From assembly GCF_002217795.2 (NCBI RefSeq), contig NZ_AP018823.1, forward strand, positions 1,550,001 to 1,614,000: 64,000 nucleotides of DNA. Reading direction: 5' to 3'. A program made the position numbers and the translations under genes. This document shows, in pieces, positions 1-8,381 of the stretch. The DNA is from Aquitalea magnusonii. Its GTDB lineage: Bacteria > Pseudomonadota > Gammaproteobacteria > Burkholderiales > Chromobacteriaceae. The first letter of the stretch is position 1, and every line of letters starts with the position of its first letter. The notes below the pieces were generated by a model. The model searched no databases, was not told where the DNA came from, and worked only from the letters and a program-made list of their open reading frames with translations.

Positions 1-246
1 GGTGGCGGGCTGATTGCCCAAAGCCGGACGCAAAGCTCGCGCGGCTGGTCGGACGAGGTGGTGAACAGCGGCTACGTGGTGGCCAATGCCCGTATCGGCT
101 ACCAGTTCAACAAGAACTACAGCCTGGCGCTGAATATCAACAACTTGTTTGATACCCGCTACTACGCCTCGGTGGGTACGCCGAATATCTACAACTTCTA
201 TGGCGAACCGCGCAATATCATGCTGACCATGCGTGGCCAATACTAG
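1..246 (+). CDS. TonB-dependent siderophore receptor, C-terminal end (partial)
   Basis: This is the 3' end of an outer-membrane TonB-dependent receptor; the reading frame is open from the first base, so the start lies outside the window. The visible 81 residues show the last beta-strands of the barrel: the conserved NNLFDTRYY strand motif, then a YGEPRNIMLTMRGQY end. A terminal aromatic residue is the usual outer-membrane insertion signal. The NLFD...YGEPRN pattern is typical of the FpvA/FhuE-like ferric-siderophore receptor group, so iron-siderophore uptake is likely. The ligand cannot be judged from this piece. Confidence 0.85.
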   Translation, partial: GGGLIAQSRTQSSRGWSDEVVNSGYVVANARIGYQFNKNYSLALNINNLFDTRYYASVGTPNIYNFYGEPRNIMLTMRGQY

Positions 247-362
247 CGCCACCCCAGGCCGGATGCGGCGGCAGCCCGGCCTGCGCCAGACTCCTGTCGG
301 TGAGTAGGCCGCGGTCGCCAGCGGCAGGGCAGCCGGCTGCTGATGCGCCTCATGCAATGAAA

Positions 363-384
363 ATGCCACCGCAAGCGGTGGCAT
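363..384 (-). terminator. Intrinsic terminator after rlmJ
   Basis: ATGCCACCGC and GCGGTGGCAT form a perfect 10-bp inverted repeat around AA. Read on the minus strand it is followed by TTTTC, so it fits as the terminator of the methyltransferase gene that ends 24 bp away. The plus-strand side has no T run. Confidence 0.7.
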
Positions 385-407
385 GATGTTGGGGCATGGC
401 CGGTGAC

Positions 408-1256
408 TTACAGATCGCCGCCGGTTTCCAGAATGAAGCTGGCCTTGGCATCCTGGCCCAGTTGTTCAACCAAATAGGGCAGGACTTCCTTCAGCATGGC
501 CGGCAGGGTCCATGGCGGGTTCAGCAGGAACATGCCGCTGCCGTACATGCCAAAGCCGTCTGCCGACGGTGCCTGCACATGCAATTCGGCGCGCAGCCAG
601 CTCTTGGCCGGCAGCTTTTTCAGTTCCTTGGGCAGTTCTTTCATTTCGGCGCGTTGCAGGCAGGGGTACCACACTGCGTAAATGCCGGTGGCAAAGCGCT
701 TCAGGCCTTCTTTGAGCGCGGTGACTACGTGCTGGTAGTCGCGCTTGTCTTCATAAGGCGGGTCGATCAGCACCAGTCCGCGGCGCGGCGGTGGCGGCAG
801 GATGGCCTTGATGCCTTCAAAGCCATTGGCCTGCTGCAACTGGGTGCGGCGTGGATGACCGCCGAAATTCTGTTCCAGCAACTGAAAGTCAGTCGGGTGC
901 AGCTCGAACAGGCGCAGCTTGTCGCTTGGCGGCATCACGGCGGCGGCGCACCAGGGCGAGCCGGGGTAGTAGCGCAGTTCGCCATCCGGGTTCATCTCGC
1001 GTACCACGTCCACATAGGCCGCCACGGCGGGGGGCAGGTCGCTACGGTCCCACAGGCGGGCAATGCCGCTCAGGTATTCGGCATTCTTGGCCGCATAGCC
1101 TTCCTGCAGCGCATAGCCACCGGCACCGGCATGGGTGTCGATATACCAGTAGGGTTTGTCTTTCTGGCCCAGGTAGTCCAGTACGGCAATTTCAATCAGG
1201 TGCTTGAGCACGTCGGCATGGTTGCCGGCGTGAAAGGCGTGGCGATAACTCAGCAT
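408..1256 (-). CDS. rlmJ: 23S rRNA (adenine(2030)-N6)-methyltransferase RlmJ
   Basis: SAM-dependent enzyme that methylates N6 of A2030 in 23S rRNA. The 282-residue length matches the family. The N-terminus MLSYRHAFHAGNHADVLKH is the family signature, DTHAGAGGY is the SAM-binding motif I, and DPPYEDKRDY holds the catalytic (D/N)PPY motif of N6-adenine methylases. It lies in the same orientation as truC, about 50 bp downstream of it, so the two RNA-modification genes could share a transcript. The plus strand has long open frames here, but these are antisense shadows of this GC-rich gene. Confidence 0.95.
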   Translation of the reverse strand: MLSYRHAFHAGNHADVLKHLIEIAVLDYLGQKDKPYWYIDTHAGAGGYALQEGYAAKNAEYLSGIARLWDRSDLPPAVAAYVDVVREMNPDGELRYYPGSPWCAAAVMPPSDKLRLFELHPTDFQLLEQNFGGHPRRTQLQQANGFEGIKAILPPPPRRGLVLIDPPYEDKRDYQHVVTALKEGLKRFATGIYAVWYPCLQRAEMKELPKELKKLPAKSWLRAELHVQAPSADGFGMYGSGMFLLNPPWTLPAMLKEVLPYLVEQLGQDAKASFILETGGDL

Positions 1257-1306
1257 GCATCAGCTTTCTAAGACAATGGCGGCATTGTAGCGGATTTGAC
1301 CGCGCT

Positions 1307-2053
1307 TCAGACGCTGGGCAGCCAGTGGGCGGGCAGGGCGCTTTGCCAGCCCAATGCGCGCACCACGCTGGCAAAGTCCTCCGCCAGCGGGCAGTTCAGG
1401 GTGATGGCGGCACCGGTCAGCGGGTGGGTAATCTGCATTTCCATGCAGGCCAGCAGCAGGCGCTGGCTGCCAAAGTGCTCGGCAAGCATGCGGTTGTGTA
1501 CGCCTTTGCCGTGGGTGGCATCGCCAATGATGGGGTGGGCGATGTGCTTCATGTGGCGGCGCAACTGGTGGCGGCGGCCGGTGAGCGGCGATAACTCCAG
1601 CAGTGCATAGCGGCTGCTGGGGTAGCGGTCCACCGCGATGGGCAGCTCCACCGTGGCCAGGCGGCGGTAGTCGGTTTGTGCTTCCTGCGGGCCGGGCTGC
1701 ACCTTTTCGCCCAGCCAGGCCAGATCGTCCACGCGGCGGCTGAGGGCGTGATCGATATGGCCGGATTCGGCCGGATGGCCGCGGACCACCGCCAGATAGC
1801 GCTTGCTGACTTCCTGGCGCTCGAACTGCCAGCTCATTTCGCGCGCGCTGTCCTTGTCCAGCGCAAACAGCAAGACGCCGGAAGTGCCTTTGTCCAGCCG
1901 GTGTACCGGATAAACCCGCTGGCCGATCTGATCGCGCAGCAACTGGATGGCAAAACGGGTTTCATGGCGGTCCAGCTCGGAGCGGTGGACCAGCAAGTTG
2001 GACGGCTTGTGAATGGCGATCAACTGCGGGTCGCGGTAAAGAATGGGTAGCAT
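1307..2053 (-). CDS. truC: tRNA pseudouridine(65) synthase TruC
   Basis: Pseudouridine synthase of the RsuA/RluA family that modifies U65 of tRNA. The protein is 248 residues. YPVHRLDKGTSGVLL contains the HRLD motif with the catalytic Asp; LSPLTGRRHQLRRHMKHIAHPIIGD is the second conserved block (RxHQLR-type). Absence of an N-terminal S4 domain and the short length favour TruC over RluA, RluC or RluD. It starts with ATG close to a long intergenic region, and rlmJ follows downstream on the same strand. Confidence 0.93.
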   Translation of the reverse strand: MLPILYRDPQLIAIHKPSNLLVHRSELDRHETRFAIQLLRDQIGQRVYPVHRLDKGTSGVLLFALDKDSAREMSWQFERQEVSKRYLAVVRGHPAESGHIDHALSRRVDDLAWLGEKVQPGPQEAQTDYRRLATVELPIAVDRYPSSRYALLELSPLTGRRHQLRRHMKHIAHPIIGDATHGKGVHNRMLAEHFGSQRLLLACMEMQITHPLTGAAITLNCPLAEDFASVVRALGWQSALPAHWLPSV

Positions 2054-2550
2054 GGCAGTGTTGATGAGGCGAAGGCGGCGATTGTAGGGCTTTGTCCCCG
2101 GCTTGGGTATGCAGATGCGCTTGCCGTGGCTGAATTGAGACAGCGGGCAAGGGCTGCGGCGGGAAAAGCGGCTAGTCCGGCACGATGTTTGCAGTGAAAT
2201 CTTGCAGCGTTGTCAGCAAAACGTCATATTTTCTGTTCTGTCATGCGTGGCTGGCATGTATTTTGTGGCGCGCGGCGGCGGCGTGATGCTGTTTTGCTGT
2301 TTGCTAAATGCCAGCTTTGCGACAGGGTATTTCAAAGTAGAGAGGAAAATGTTTACAGTCAATTTCCCCCTCATTACAATTCGCCGCGCCCATCAAGTTG
2401 AAATACCGTGCGGTTGGCTGAGATCGATTTAGCTGCTGCCGGATGAGTTGCGCAAAAAATAGCCAATGCGGAAGCTGGGGCTTTCCGAGACTGCATGATG
2501 CAGACTGCTGTCCATCTGCATGTTGACCAACAAAACCAAGAGTTCCTGAT
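2054..2550. other. Intergenic region between truC and the BMP transporter
   Basis: No convincing gene is present. The short open frames here lack ribosome-binding sites and family similarity. The right half becomes AT-richer and carries the sigma70 promoter listed separately. The leader from that promoter to the start codon is about 165 nt. I saw no known riboswitch core in it. Confidence 0.6.
2352..2380 (+). promoter_or_regulatory. Sigma70-type promoter for the BMP-family ABC operon
   Basis: TTTACA and TACAAT are separated by exactly 17 bp; each hexamer matches the -35/-10 consensus at five of six positions. It points toward the nucleoside-type binding protein gene. Confidence 0.65.
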
Positions 2551-3555
2551 ATGACCATTCAATTGAAACGCGCAAGCCTTGCCCTTGCCCTGTCCGTACT
2601 GGCTGGCACAAGCTTCGCCAAGGATTTCAGCCCGGCGGTGATCTACGACCAGGCCGGCAAGTTCGACAAGAGCTTTAACGAGGCGGCGTTCAATGGTGCC
2701 GAGCGTTTCAAGAAGGAATTCAAGATCAGCTACCGCGAAGGCACTATCGCCTCCGAAGCGCAGAAAGAACAACTGCTGCGTAATCTGGCGCGCAAGAATG
2801 CCGACCTGATCGTCTCGGTCGGCTTCTCCTTTACCCAGGCGGTGGAAACCGTGGCCAAGGAATTCCCCAAGGTGAAGTTCACCATTATTGATTCCGTGGC
2901 CAAGGGTCCGAACGTACAGAGCATCGTGTTCAAGGAACAGGAAGGCTCCTTCCTGGTGGGCATGGCCGCTGCGCTGGCTTCCAAGTCCGGCAAGGTGGGT
3001 TATATCGGTGGCATGGATGTGCCGCTGATCCGCGCCTTTGGCTGTGGCTATGTGCAAGGTGCCAAGTATGCCAACAAGAAAACCGAAGTCATCCAGAACA
3101 TGACCGGCACCACTCCGCAGGCCTTCAACGACCCGGCGCGTGGCACCGAACTGGCCAAGAGCCAGTTTGACCGTGGCGTGGACGTGGTGTTTGCCGCTGC
3201 CGGCGGCACCGGCTTGGGCGTGCTGCAAGCCGCCAAGACCGCGGGCAAGCTGTCCATCGGCGTGGACAGCAACCAGAACCACCTGTATCCGGGCTTTGTG
3301 CTGACTTCCATGGTGAAGCGCGTGGACAATGCCGTGTACGACACCTTCAAGTCGGCCAAGGATGGCAGTTGGAAGCCGGAAGTGAAAGTCATGGGCCTGA
3401 AGGAAGGCGGCGTGGACTGGGCGCTGGATGCCAACAACCGCAAGCTGATTTCTGCCGATATGGAAAAGAAGATTGGTGCGGCCAAGAAGGACATCATCAG
3501 TGGCAAGCTCAGCGTGGTGGACTATCGCACCAACAATAGCTGTCCGGTGAAGTAA
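2551..3555 (+). CDS. BMP-family ABC transporter substrate-binding protein (nucleoside type)
   Basis: Periplasmic binding protein of the BMP/PnrA-like family, which typically binds purine nucleosides. The 334-residue product begins with a signal peptide (MTIQLKRASLALALSVLAG, probable cleavage after SFA). The mature part opens with the family features FSPAVIYDQAGKFDKSFNEAA and has LIVSVGFSFTQAV and GSFLVGMAAALAS in mid-protein. It is followed by an ATPase and two permeases in the order usual for this importer. A hairpin after the gene may lower read-through so that the binding protein is made in excess. The substrate is inferred from the family only. Confidence 0.9.
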   Translation: MTIQLKRASLALALSVLAGTSFAKDFSPAVIYDQAGKFDKSFNEAAFNGAERFKKEFKISYREGTIASEAQKEQLLRNLARKNADLIVSVGFSFTQAVETVAKEFPKVKFTIIDSVAKGPNVQSIVFKEQEGSFLVGMAAALASKSGKVGYIGGMDVPLIRAFGCGYVQGAKYANKKTEVIQNMTGTTPQAFNDPARGTELAKSQFDRGVDVVFAAAGGTGLGVLQAAKTAGKLSIGVDSNQNHLYPGFVLTSMVKRVDNAVYDTFKSAKDGSWKPEVKVMGLKEGGVDWALDANNRKLISADMEKKIGAAKKDIISGKLSVVDYRTNNSCPVK

Positions 3556-3597
3556 GTCTTTAGATGATCTTTTCCCGGCTGCGGCCCGGGAGGACTG

Positions 3598-3627
3598 CAG
3601 GCACGATGGCTCCGGCCCTCGTGCCTG
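3598..3627 (+). terminator. Hairpin between binding protein and ATPase genes
   Basis: CAGGCACGA and TCGTGCCTG form a 9-bp stem followed by TTTGG. The poor T run suggests a leaky terminator or mRNA-stabilising hairpin, common after the binding-protein gene of ABC operons. Confidence 0.5.
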
Positions 3628-3678
3628 TTTGGTTCTTGTGGCCGGGCCGGGATTTATTGCATGCGGGGAAATACAGGC

Positions 3679-5205
3679 ATGACTGATTTCGCCATCGAAC
3701 TGGCCGGCATCAGCAAGCGCTTTGGCGCGGTGCAGGCCAATCGCGATGTGACGATGCACATCGCCAAGGGCAGCATTCACGGCATCATCGGTGAAAACGG
3801 TGCGGGCAAATCCACGCTGATGAGCATTCTGTACGGCTATTACCAGGCCGACGAAGGCAGTATCCGGGTGCATGGCCGCGAAGCGCGCATCCGTAACAGC
3901 CAGGAGGCCATCCGCCTGGGTATTGGCATGGTGCATCAGCACTTCATGCTGGTGGATACCTTTACCGTGCTGGAAAACATTGTGCTGGGTGCCGAAGGTG
4001 GCCTGCTGCTCAAGCAGGGCCTGGAGCAGGCGCGGGCGCATTTGTTGCAGCTCAATCGTGATTATTCGCTGGAAGTGGACCCGGACGCCCTGGTGGGCGA
4101 GCTGGGCGTGGGCCTGCAACAGCGGGTGGAAATTCTCAAGGCGCTGTATCGCGGTGCCGATGTGCTGATTCTGGACGAACCCACCGCGGTGCTGACCCCG
4201 CAGGAGGCCGACCATCTGTTCTGCATCCTGCGTGCGCTGCGCGAACAGGGCAAGACGGTGATCCTGATCACCCACAAGCTGCGCGAGGTGATGGACATTA
4301 CCGATGCGGTGAGCGTGATGCGTGCCGGCACCGTGGTGGGCAATGTGCGCACCGCCGATGTCGACAAGGAAAAGCTGGCCGACCTGATGGTGGGGCGCAA
4401 GGTATCACTGAAAGTGGACAAGGCCGAGCGTACGCCCGGCGCAGCGGTGCTGGAGGTACGTGGCCTGAGCCTGACCGATGCGCGCGGCGTCAAGCTGCTG
4501 GACGGACTGGATTTTCAGGTGCGTGCCGGTGAGATCGTCGGCATCGCTGGCGTTTCCGGCAATGGCCAGTCCGAGCTGCTGGAAGTGCTGGCCGGCATGG
4601 TGGAACCCACCAGCGGTGAAATCCGCTACCACGGCAAGGACTTACTGCAGGAAAAATCCAGCCAGCCGCGTGCGGCGCTGTATCGCCAGAAGGGTATTGC
4701 CCATGTGCCGGAAGACCGTTCGCGCGAGGGGCTAGTGAAATCCTTCCCCATGTTCGAAAACGCCATTCTGGGCTACCACAACGACAAGACCATCAGCCGC
4801 CGCGGCCTGTTCTCCCGCCAGGCGCTGCTGGCGCGTACCCGCGACTTCATCCGCCAGTTTGACATCCGTCCGGACAATGCCCAACTGCGAGTGGGCCTGC
4901 TGTCTGGCGGCAATCAGCAAAAAGTGGTGCTGGCGCGGGAAATCCACGCCAACCCGGACTTGCTGCTGATCGGCCAGCCCACGCGCGGGGTGGATATCGG
5001 CGCGATCGAGTTCATCCACCGTCGGCTGGTGGAATTGCGCGATGCCGGCAAGGCCATCTTGCTGGTGTCGGTGGAACTGGAAGAAATTCTGGCCTTGTCC
5101 GACCGCATCCTGGTGATGGCGGGCGGGCAGATCAGTGGCGAAGTGGCGGCCAAGGAAGCCGACACCGTATCGCTGGGCTTGTTGATGGGGGGGCATAAAC
5201 AGTGA
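3679..5205 (+). CDS. ABC transporter ATP-binding protein, nucleoside type (two ATPase domains)
   Basis: Cytoplasmic ATPase energising the adjacent permeases. It holds two fused nucleotide-binding domains. The first has Walker A GENGAGKST, Walker B LILDEPTAVL, and a degenerate signature in place of LSGGQ (VGLQQRVEI). The second has a degenerate Walker A (GVSGNGQSE) and a clean LSGGNQQKV. This asymmetric pattern is usual for the BMP/CUT2 class. An in-frame ATG lies 18 bp upstream, but GGGGA at a good distance favours the start given here (MTDFAIELAG). The stop overlaps the next start by 4 bp, implying translational coupling. Confidence 0.92.
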   Translation: MTDFAIELAGISKRFGAVQANRDVTMHIAKGSIHGIIGENGAGKSTLMSILYGYYQADEGSIRVHGREARIRNSQEAIRLGIGMVHQHFMLVDTFTVLENIVLGAEGGLLLKQGLEQARAHLLQLNRDYSLEVDPDALVGELGVGLQQRVEILKALYRGADVLILDEPTAVLTPQEADHLFCILRALREQGKTVILITHKLREVMDITDAVSVMRAGTVVGNVRTADVDKEKLADLMVGRKVSLKVDKAERTPGAAVLEVRGLSLTDARGVKLLDGLDFQVRAGEIVGIAGVSGNGQSELLEVLAGMVEPTSGEIRYHGKDLLQEKSSQPRAALYRQKGIAHVPEDRSREGLVKSFPMFENAILGYHNDKTISRRGLFSRQALLARTRDFIRQFDIRPDNAQLRVGLLSGGNQQKVVLAREIHANPDLLLIGQPTRGVDIGAIEFIHRRLVELRDAGKAILLVSVELEEILALSDRILVMAGGQISGEVAAKEADTVSLGLLMGGHKQ

Positions 5206-6308
5206 AATTCGGACAACCGTCCACCTTGCCGCGCTGGGCGCAATTAAGCGTGCTGCCGGTACTCAATCTGCTGGCCGCCTTGCTGGTGACCGGCTTTGTT
5301 ACCTGGCTGATTGGCGAAGACCCGTGGGAATGCCTGCAACTGCTGGTCAGCGGTGCCTTTGGCAGTGGTGAGGGCATTGGTTATACGCTGTTCTACACCA
5401 CTGGCTTCATCTTTACCGGCCTGGCCGTGGCGACGGCGTTTCATGCCGGGCTATTCAATATCGGCGGGGAAGGGCAGGCCTATCTGGCTGGGTTGGGCGT
5501 TACGCTGGTGGTGCTGGCGTTTGACCACACCCTGCCGCCGCTGGTGCTGGTGCCGCTGTGCATACTGGCAGCCATGGGCTTTGGTGCCGCCTGGGCCTTT
5601 ATTCCGGGCTGGTTGCAGGCCAAACGTGGCAGCCACATCGTGGTGACCACCATCATGTTCAACTTCATCGCCTATTCGCTGATGTTGTACCTGATTGGCC
5701 ATCACCTGATTGAAGCCGGTTCGCAAAACCCCACCACGCGGGAATTCGGCCAGAATGCCTGGATTCCGGCCCTGCATCAACTGGCTGCCGGTGTGGGAAT
5801 CGAACTGCCCAATACCCCGCTCAACCTCACCTTCATCATGGCCTTGCTGGCTTGCGTGCTGTTCTACCTGCTGGTGTGGCATAGCCGATGGGGCTTCCAG
5901 CTGCGCACCGTCGGCGTAAACGAAAGCGCGGCGCGCTATGCCGGTATCAATGTCAGCAAGACCATCATGCTGGCCATGTGCATTTCCGGTGCGCTGTCCG
6001 GCTTTGCTGCCATCAACGAACTGCTGGGTTCCACCCACCGCATGAATGTGTCCTTCACCAATGGCGTGGGCTTTGTCGGCATTGCCGTGGCGCTGATGGG
6101 GCGCAACCATCCGGTAGGCATCATCCTGTCCGCCTTGCTGTTTGGCGGCCTGACCCAGGGCGGGCTGGAGCTGTCGTTTGAAAAGCCGGTGATTACCCGC
6201 GAGATGATCATCTTCATCCAGGGTTTGATCATCCTGTTCTGCGGCGCACTGGAAAACCTGTTCGAGCCCTTCATCGCCGGGCTGTTCAAACGCAAGGAGG
6301 ATAAGTGA
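5202..6308 (+). CDS. ABC transporter permease, nucleoside type (subunit 1)
   Basis: Inner-membrane permease of the BMP-family importer, 368 residues with about ten hydrophobic segments. It carries the branched-chain/ribose-type permease pattern: NIGGEGQAYLAG near residue 90 and GFVGIAVALMGRNHPVG near residue 290. It starts with GTG inside the ATPase stop (GTGA overlap), and its own stop overlaps the second permease in the same way. It probably forms a heterodimeric channel with that second permease. Confidence 0.92.
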   Translation: MKFGQPSTLPRWAQLSVLPVLNLLAALLVTGFVTWLIGEDPWECLQLLVSGAFGSGEGIGYTLFYTTGFIFTGLAVATAFHAGLFNIGGEGQAYLAGLGVTLVVLAFDHTLPPLVLVPLCILAAMGFGAAWAFIPGWLQAKRGSHIVVTTIMFNFIAYSLMLYLIGHHLIEAGSQNPTTREFGQNAWIPALHQLAAGVGIELPNTPLNLTFIMALLACVLFYLLVWHSRWGFQLRTVGVNESAARYAGINVSKTIMLAMCISGALSGFAAINELLGSTHRMNVSFTNGVGFVGIAVALMGRNHPVGIILSALLFGGLTQGGLELSFEKPVITREMIIFIQGLIILFCGALENLFEPFIAGLFKRKEDK

Positions 6309-7270
6309 TGGAGCAATGGCTCAGTCTGCTTGATTCAACCATCCGCGTGGCCACGCCGCTGGTGCTGGCGGCCTTGGCAGGCATGTTCTCCGAGCGTTCC
6401 GGCGTGGTGGACATCGGCCTGGAAGGCAAGATGCTGGTGGCGGCGTTTGCCTCCGGCGCGGCGGCCTTTGTCACCCATTCGCCCTGGCTCGGCCTGTTGG
6501 CCGGGGTGATGGCGGCAGTCAGCATGGCCATGGTGCATGCCTTTGTTTCGGTTACCTATAACGGCAACCAGCTGATTTCCGGCATGGCCATCAATACCAT
6601 TGCCTCCGGCATTACGCCGGTGCTGGGTCTGGCCTGGTTCCAGCAAGGTGGCAATACGCCGCAACTGGATGATGACTCGCGCTTTCACGACATCACCCTG
6701 CCGTTTGCCGATGCCTTGTCGAATGTACCTGTCCTTGGCCAGCTGTATAGCAAGCTGCTATCCGGGCACAGCATCCTGGTGTATCTCACCATCCTGATCA
6801 TTCCGCTGGTGAGCTGGGTGGTATACCGCAGCCGCTTTGGCCTGCGCCTGCGCGCGGTGGGCGAAAACCCGCATGCGGCGGATACCGCTGGCGTGTCTGT
6901 AGCGCGGGTGCGTTACATCGCGCTGTTCTGGGGTGGTGTGCTGTGCGGCATGGCCGGTACTTTCCTGTCGGTGTACCAGACTGGTTCCTTTATCAAGGAA
7001 ATGACGGCGGGCAAGGGCTTTCTGGCATTGGCGGCACTCATCTTCGGTAAATGGCGCCCGCTGCCTGCGGTGCTGGGCTGCTTGCTGTTTGCCTTTGCCG
7101 ATGCGCTGCAAATCCGGCTGGAAGGGGTGGATCTGCCAATCGTCGGCCAGATTCCGTCGCAGGCCATCCAGGTCATTCCCTATGTGCTGACTGTGTTGCT
7201 GCTGGCTGGTTTTGTCGGTCGGGCGGTGGCACCCAAGGCCATTGGCGTGCCTTTTGTGAAGTCACGCTAA
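6305..7270 (+). CDS. ABC transporter permease, nucleoside type (subunit 2)
   Basis: Second inner-membrane subunit of the importer, 321 residues. SGVVDIGLEGKMLVAAFAS near residue 40 and GKGFLALAALIFGKWRPLPA near residue 235 are the equivalents of the motifs in subunit 1. Start choice is between GTG in the GTGA overlap and the ATG directly after it; AAGGAGG a few bases upstream serves either. A strong bidirectional terminator follows, closing a four-gene operon. Confidence 0.92.
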   Translation: MMEQWLSLLDSTIRVATPLVLAALAGMFSERSGVVDIGLEGKMLVAAFASGAAAFVTHSPWLGLLAGVMAAVSMAMVHAFVSVTYNGNQLISGMAINTIASGITPVLGLAWFQQGGNTPQLDDDSRFHDITLPFADALSNVPVLGQLYSKLLSGHSILVYLTILIIPLVSWVVYRSRFGLRLRAVGENPHAADTAGVSVARVRYIALFWGGVLCGMAGTFLSVYQTGSFIKEMTAGKGFLALAALIFGKWRPLPAVLGCLLFAFADALQIRLEGVDLPIVGQIPSQAIQVIPYVLTVLLLAGFVGRAVAPKAIGVPFVKSR

Positions 7271-7293
7271 GGGTGGTTTGTCAGCGCTGTTGT

Positions 7294-7327
7294 CATGAAA
7301 AAACCGGCTTAGGCCGGTTTTTTCATG
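7294..7327. terminator. Bidirectional intrinsic terminator
   Basis: CATGAAAAAACCGGC and GCCGGTTTTTTCATG form a perfect 15-bp stem with a TTAG loop. A and T runs on the two sides make it functional on both strands. It closes the BMP transporter operon. Confidence 0.9.
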
Positions 7328-7474
7328 TGCCGCGCAAATATGCCGGTCTGCAGGTCGAAAATGCAAGGCAGATACACTACAACAAGTGTGTGCCTGGGAT
7401 TCTCATGCTGACTGACAACGGAATCCTGCGTAGTGGCACGGTCACGGCGAATACAAAAACAATACGGGGGGTAT

Positions 7475-8161
7475 ATGTGGCTGAGTGTGCTGTTGCTGAT
7501 TTTGACTGGTCTGCTTGTCGCTGCGTTGGCCGGGCTGTTTGGCGGTGCGTTCCGCGCATGGGATGCCGGCCCGCTTCCCGATCCGCAGATTCTGAGCAGC
7601 GCGCCACCGCTTGCGCCCAGCCCGGCAAGACGGCGTGAGGAATCGTGGGTGCGCCGTCCCTGGCCATACATTCGTGACCGGCTGACTTTCCCGCCGCTGG
7701 ATTTTCCCGCCGTCATCATCCACAGCTCGATTACGCCGGGCAAATGCTACCGCGTGGACCCCGCCACGCTTACCTGTACCTGCAATTATTTTCTGCTGCG
7801 CGGCGCGCGTGCTGCGCTGGGCAGCAAGGAAAGGCTGTGCCGCCACCTGCGCCGGGTTTATGCCGAGCACGGCGGGTTGTCCGCCATCGTCAACATGGTG
7901 TTGATGGATGATGTGCATTTTTGCGAAACCGACCAGTTATGGTCTGGCGAGGTGGAGGGTGTGCCGGTGGCTATCGCCTGGCGTGAGGGTGATCCCTGGG
8001 TCACCTTGTACACCCGCAGCAATGCACTGAATCAGCTTGCCGAATTTGAGCGCTACAACTTTCACCTGGACCGTGCGGAATGGGCCGATGGCCGCATGCC
8101 GCGCTTTAATGCTGCGGCCATCCGGCAAATGCTGGGCGGGTGGTTTGGCTCGGGCGTATAG
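7475..8161 (+). CDS. Membrane-anchored protein with a SWIM-like CxCxnCxH motif
   Basis: I do not recognise a named family. The 228-residue product starts with one hydrophobic segment (MWLSVLLLILTGLLVAALAG), suggesting an inner-membrane anchor. The middle region has CTC...CRH: Cys-x-Cys, then 21 residues, then Cys-x-His. That spacing resembles a SWIM zinc finger, a module seen in DNA- or protein-binding proteins. A GTG 42 bp upstream is also in frame, but the ATG used here has GGGGG close upstream and opens directly into the membrane segment. It stands alone after the terminator. The role is unknown. Confidence 0.7.
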   Translation: MWLSVLLLILTGLLVAALAGLFGGAFRAWDAGPLPDPQILSSAPPLAPSPARRREESWVRRPWPYIRDRLTFPPLDFPAVIIHSSITPGKCYRVDPATLTCTCNYFLLRGARAALGSKERLCRHLRRVYAEHGGLSAIVNMVLMDDVHFCETDQLWSGEVEGVPVAIAWREGDPWVTLYTRSNALNQLAEFERYNFHLDRAEWADGRMPRFNAAAIRQMLGGWFGSGV

Positions 8162-8381
8162 CGCCAGGCCGTTTCAGCTTGCATGCGCTTGCGTCCTTCA
8201 TCTTGATGTCACTGTCGTGCAGCAGGGGCTGACCGCATGGCGTTGCCGGACTGCAATACCCATCCGCCGGTTCTTGCCGCGGCTGACAAGAGCAGGGCCG
8301 CGCAGGGGCAAGGCGCGCCGATGCCGCCAGTACCCGGCGTGCCGCAAGCAAGCGCAGTGCAGCAGGGTTTTGTGGGCGGCG

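Noticed and set aside
396..1271. Long plus-strand open frame opposite rlmJ
   Set aside because: It is the antisense shadow of a clearly recognised methyltransferase; no ribosome-binding site or domain.
2374..4275. 633-codon minus-strand frame across the BMP transporter genes
   Set aside because: It covers two well-identified plus-strand genes and an intergenic promoter; His/Gln-rich composition is typical of antisense frames in GC-rich coding DNA.
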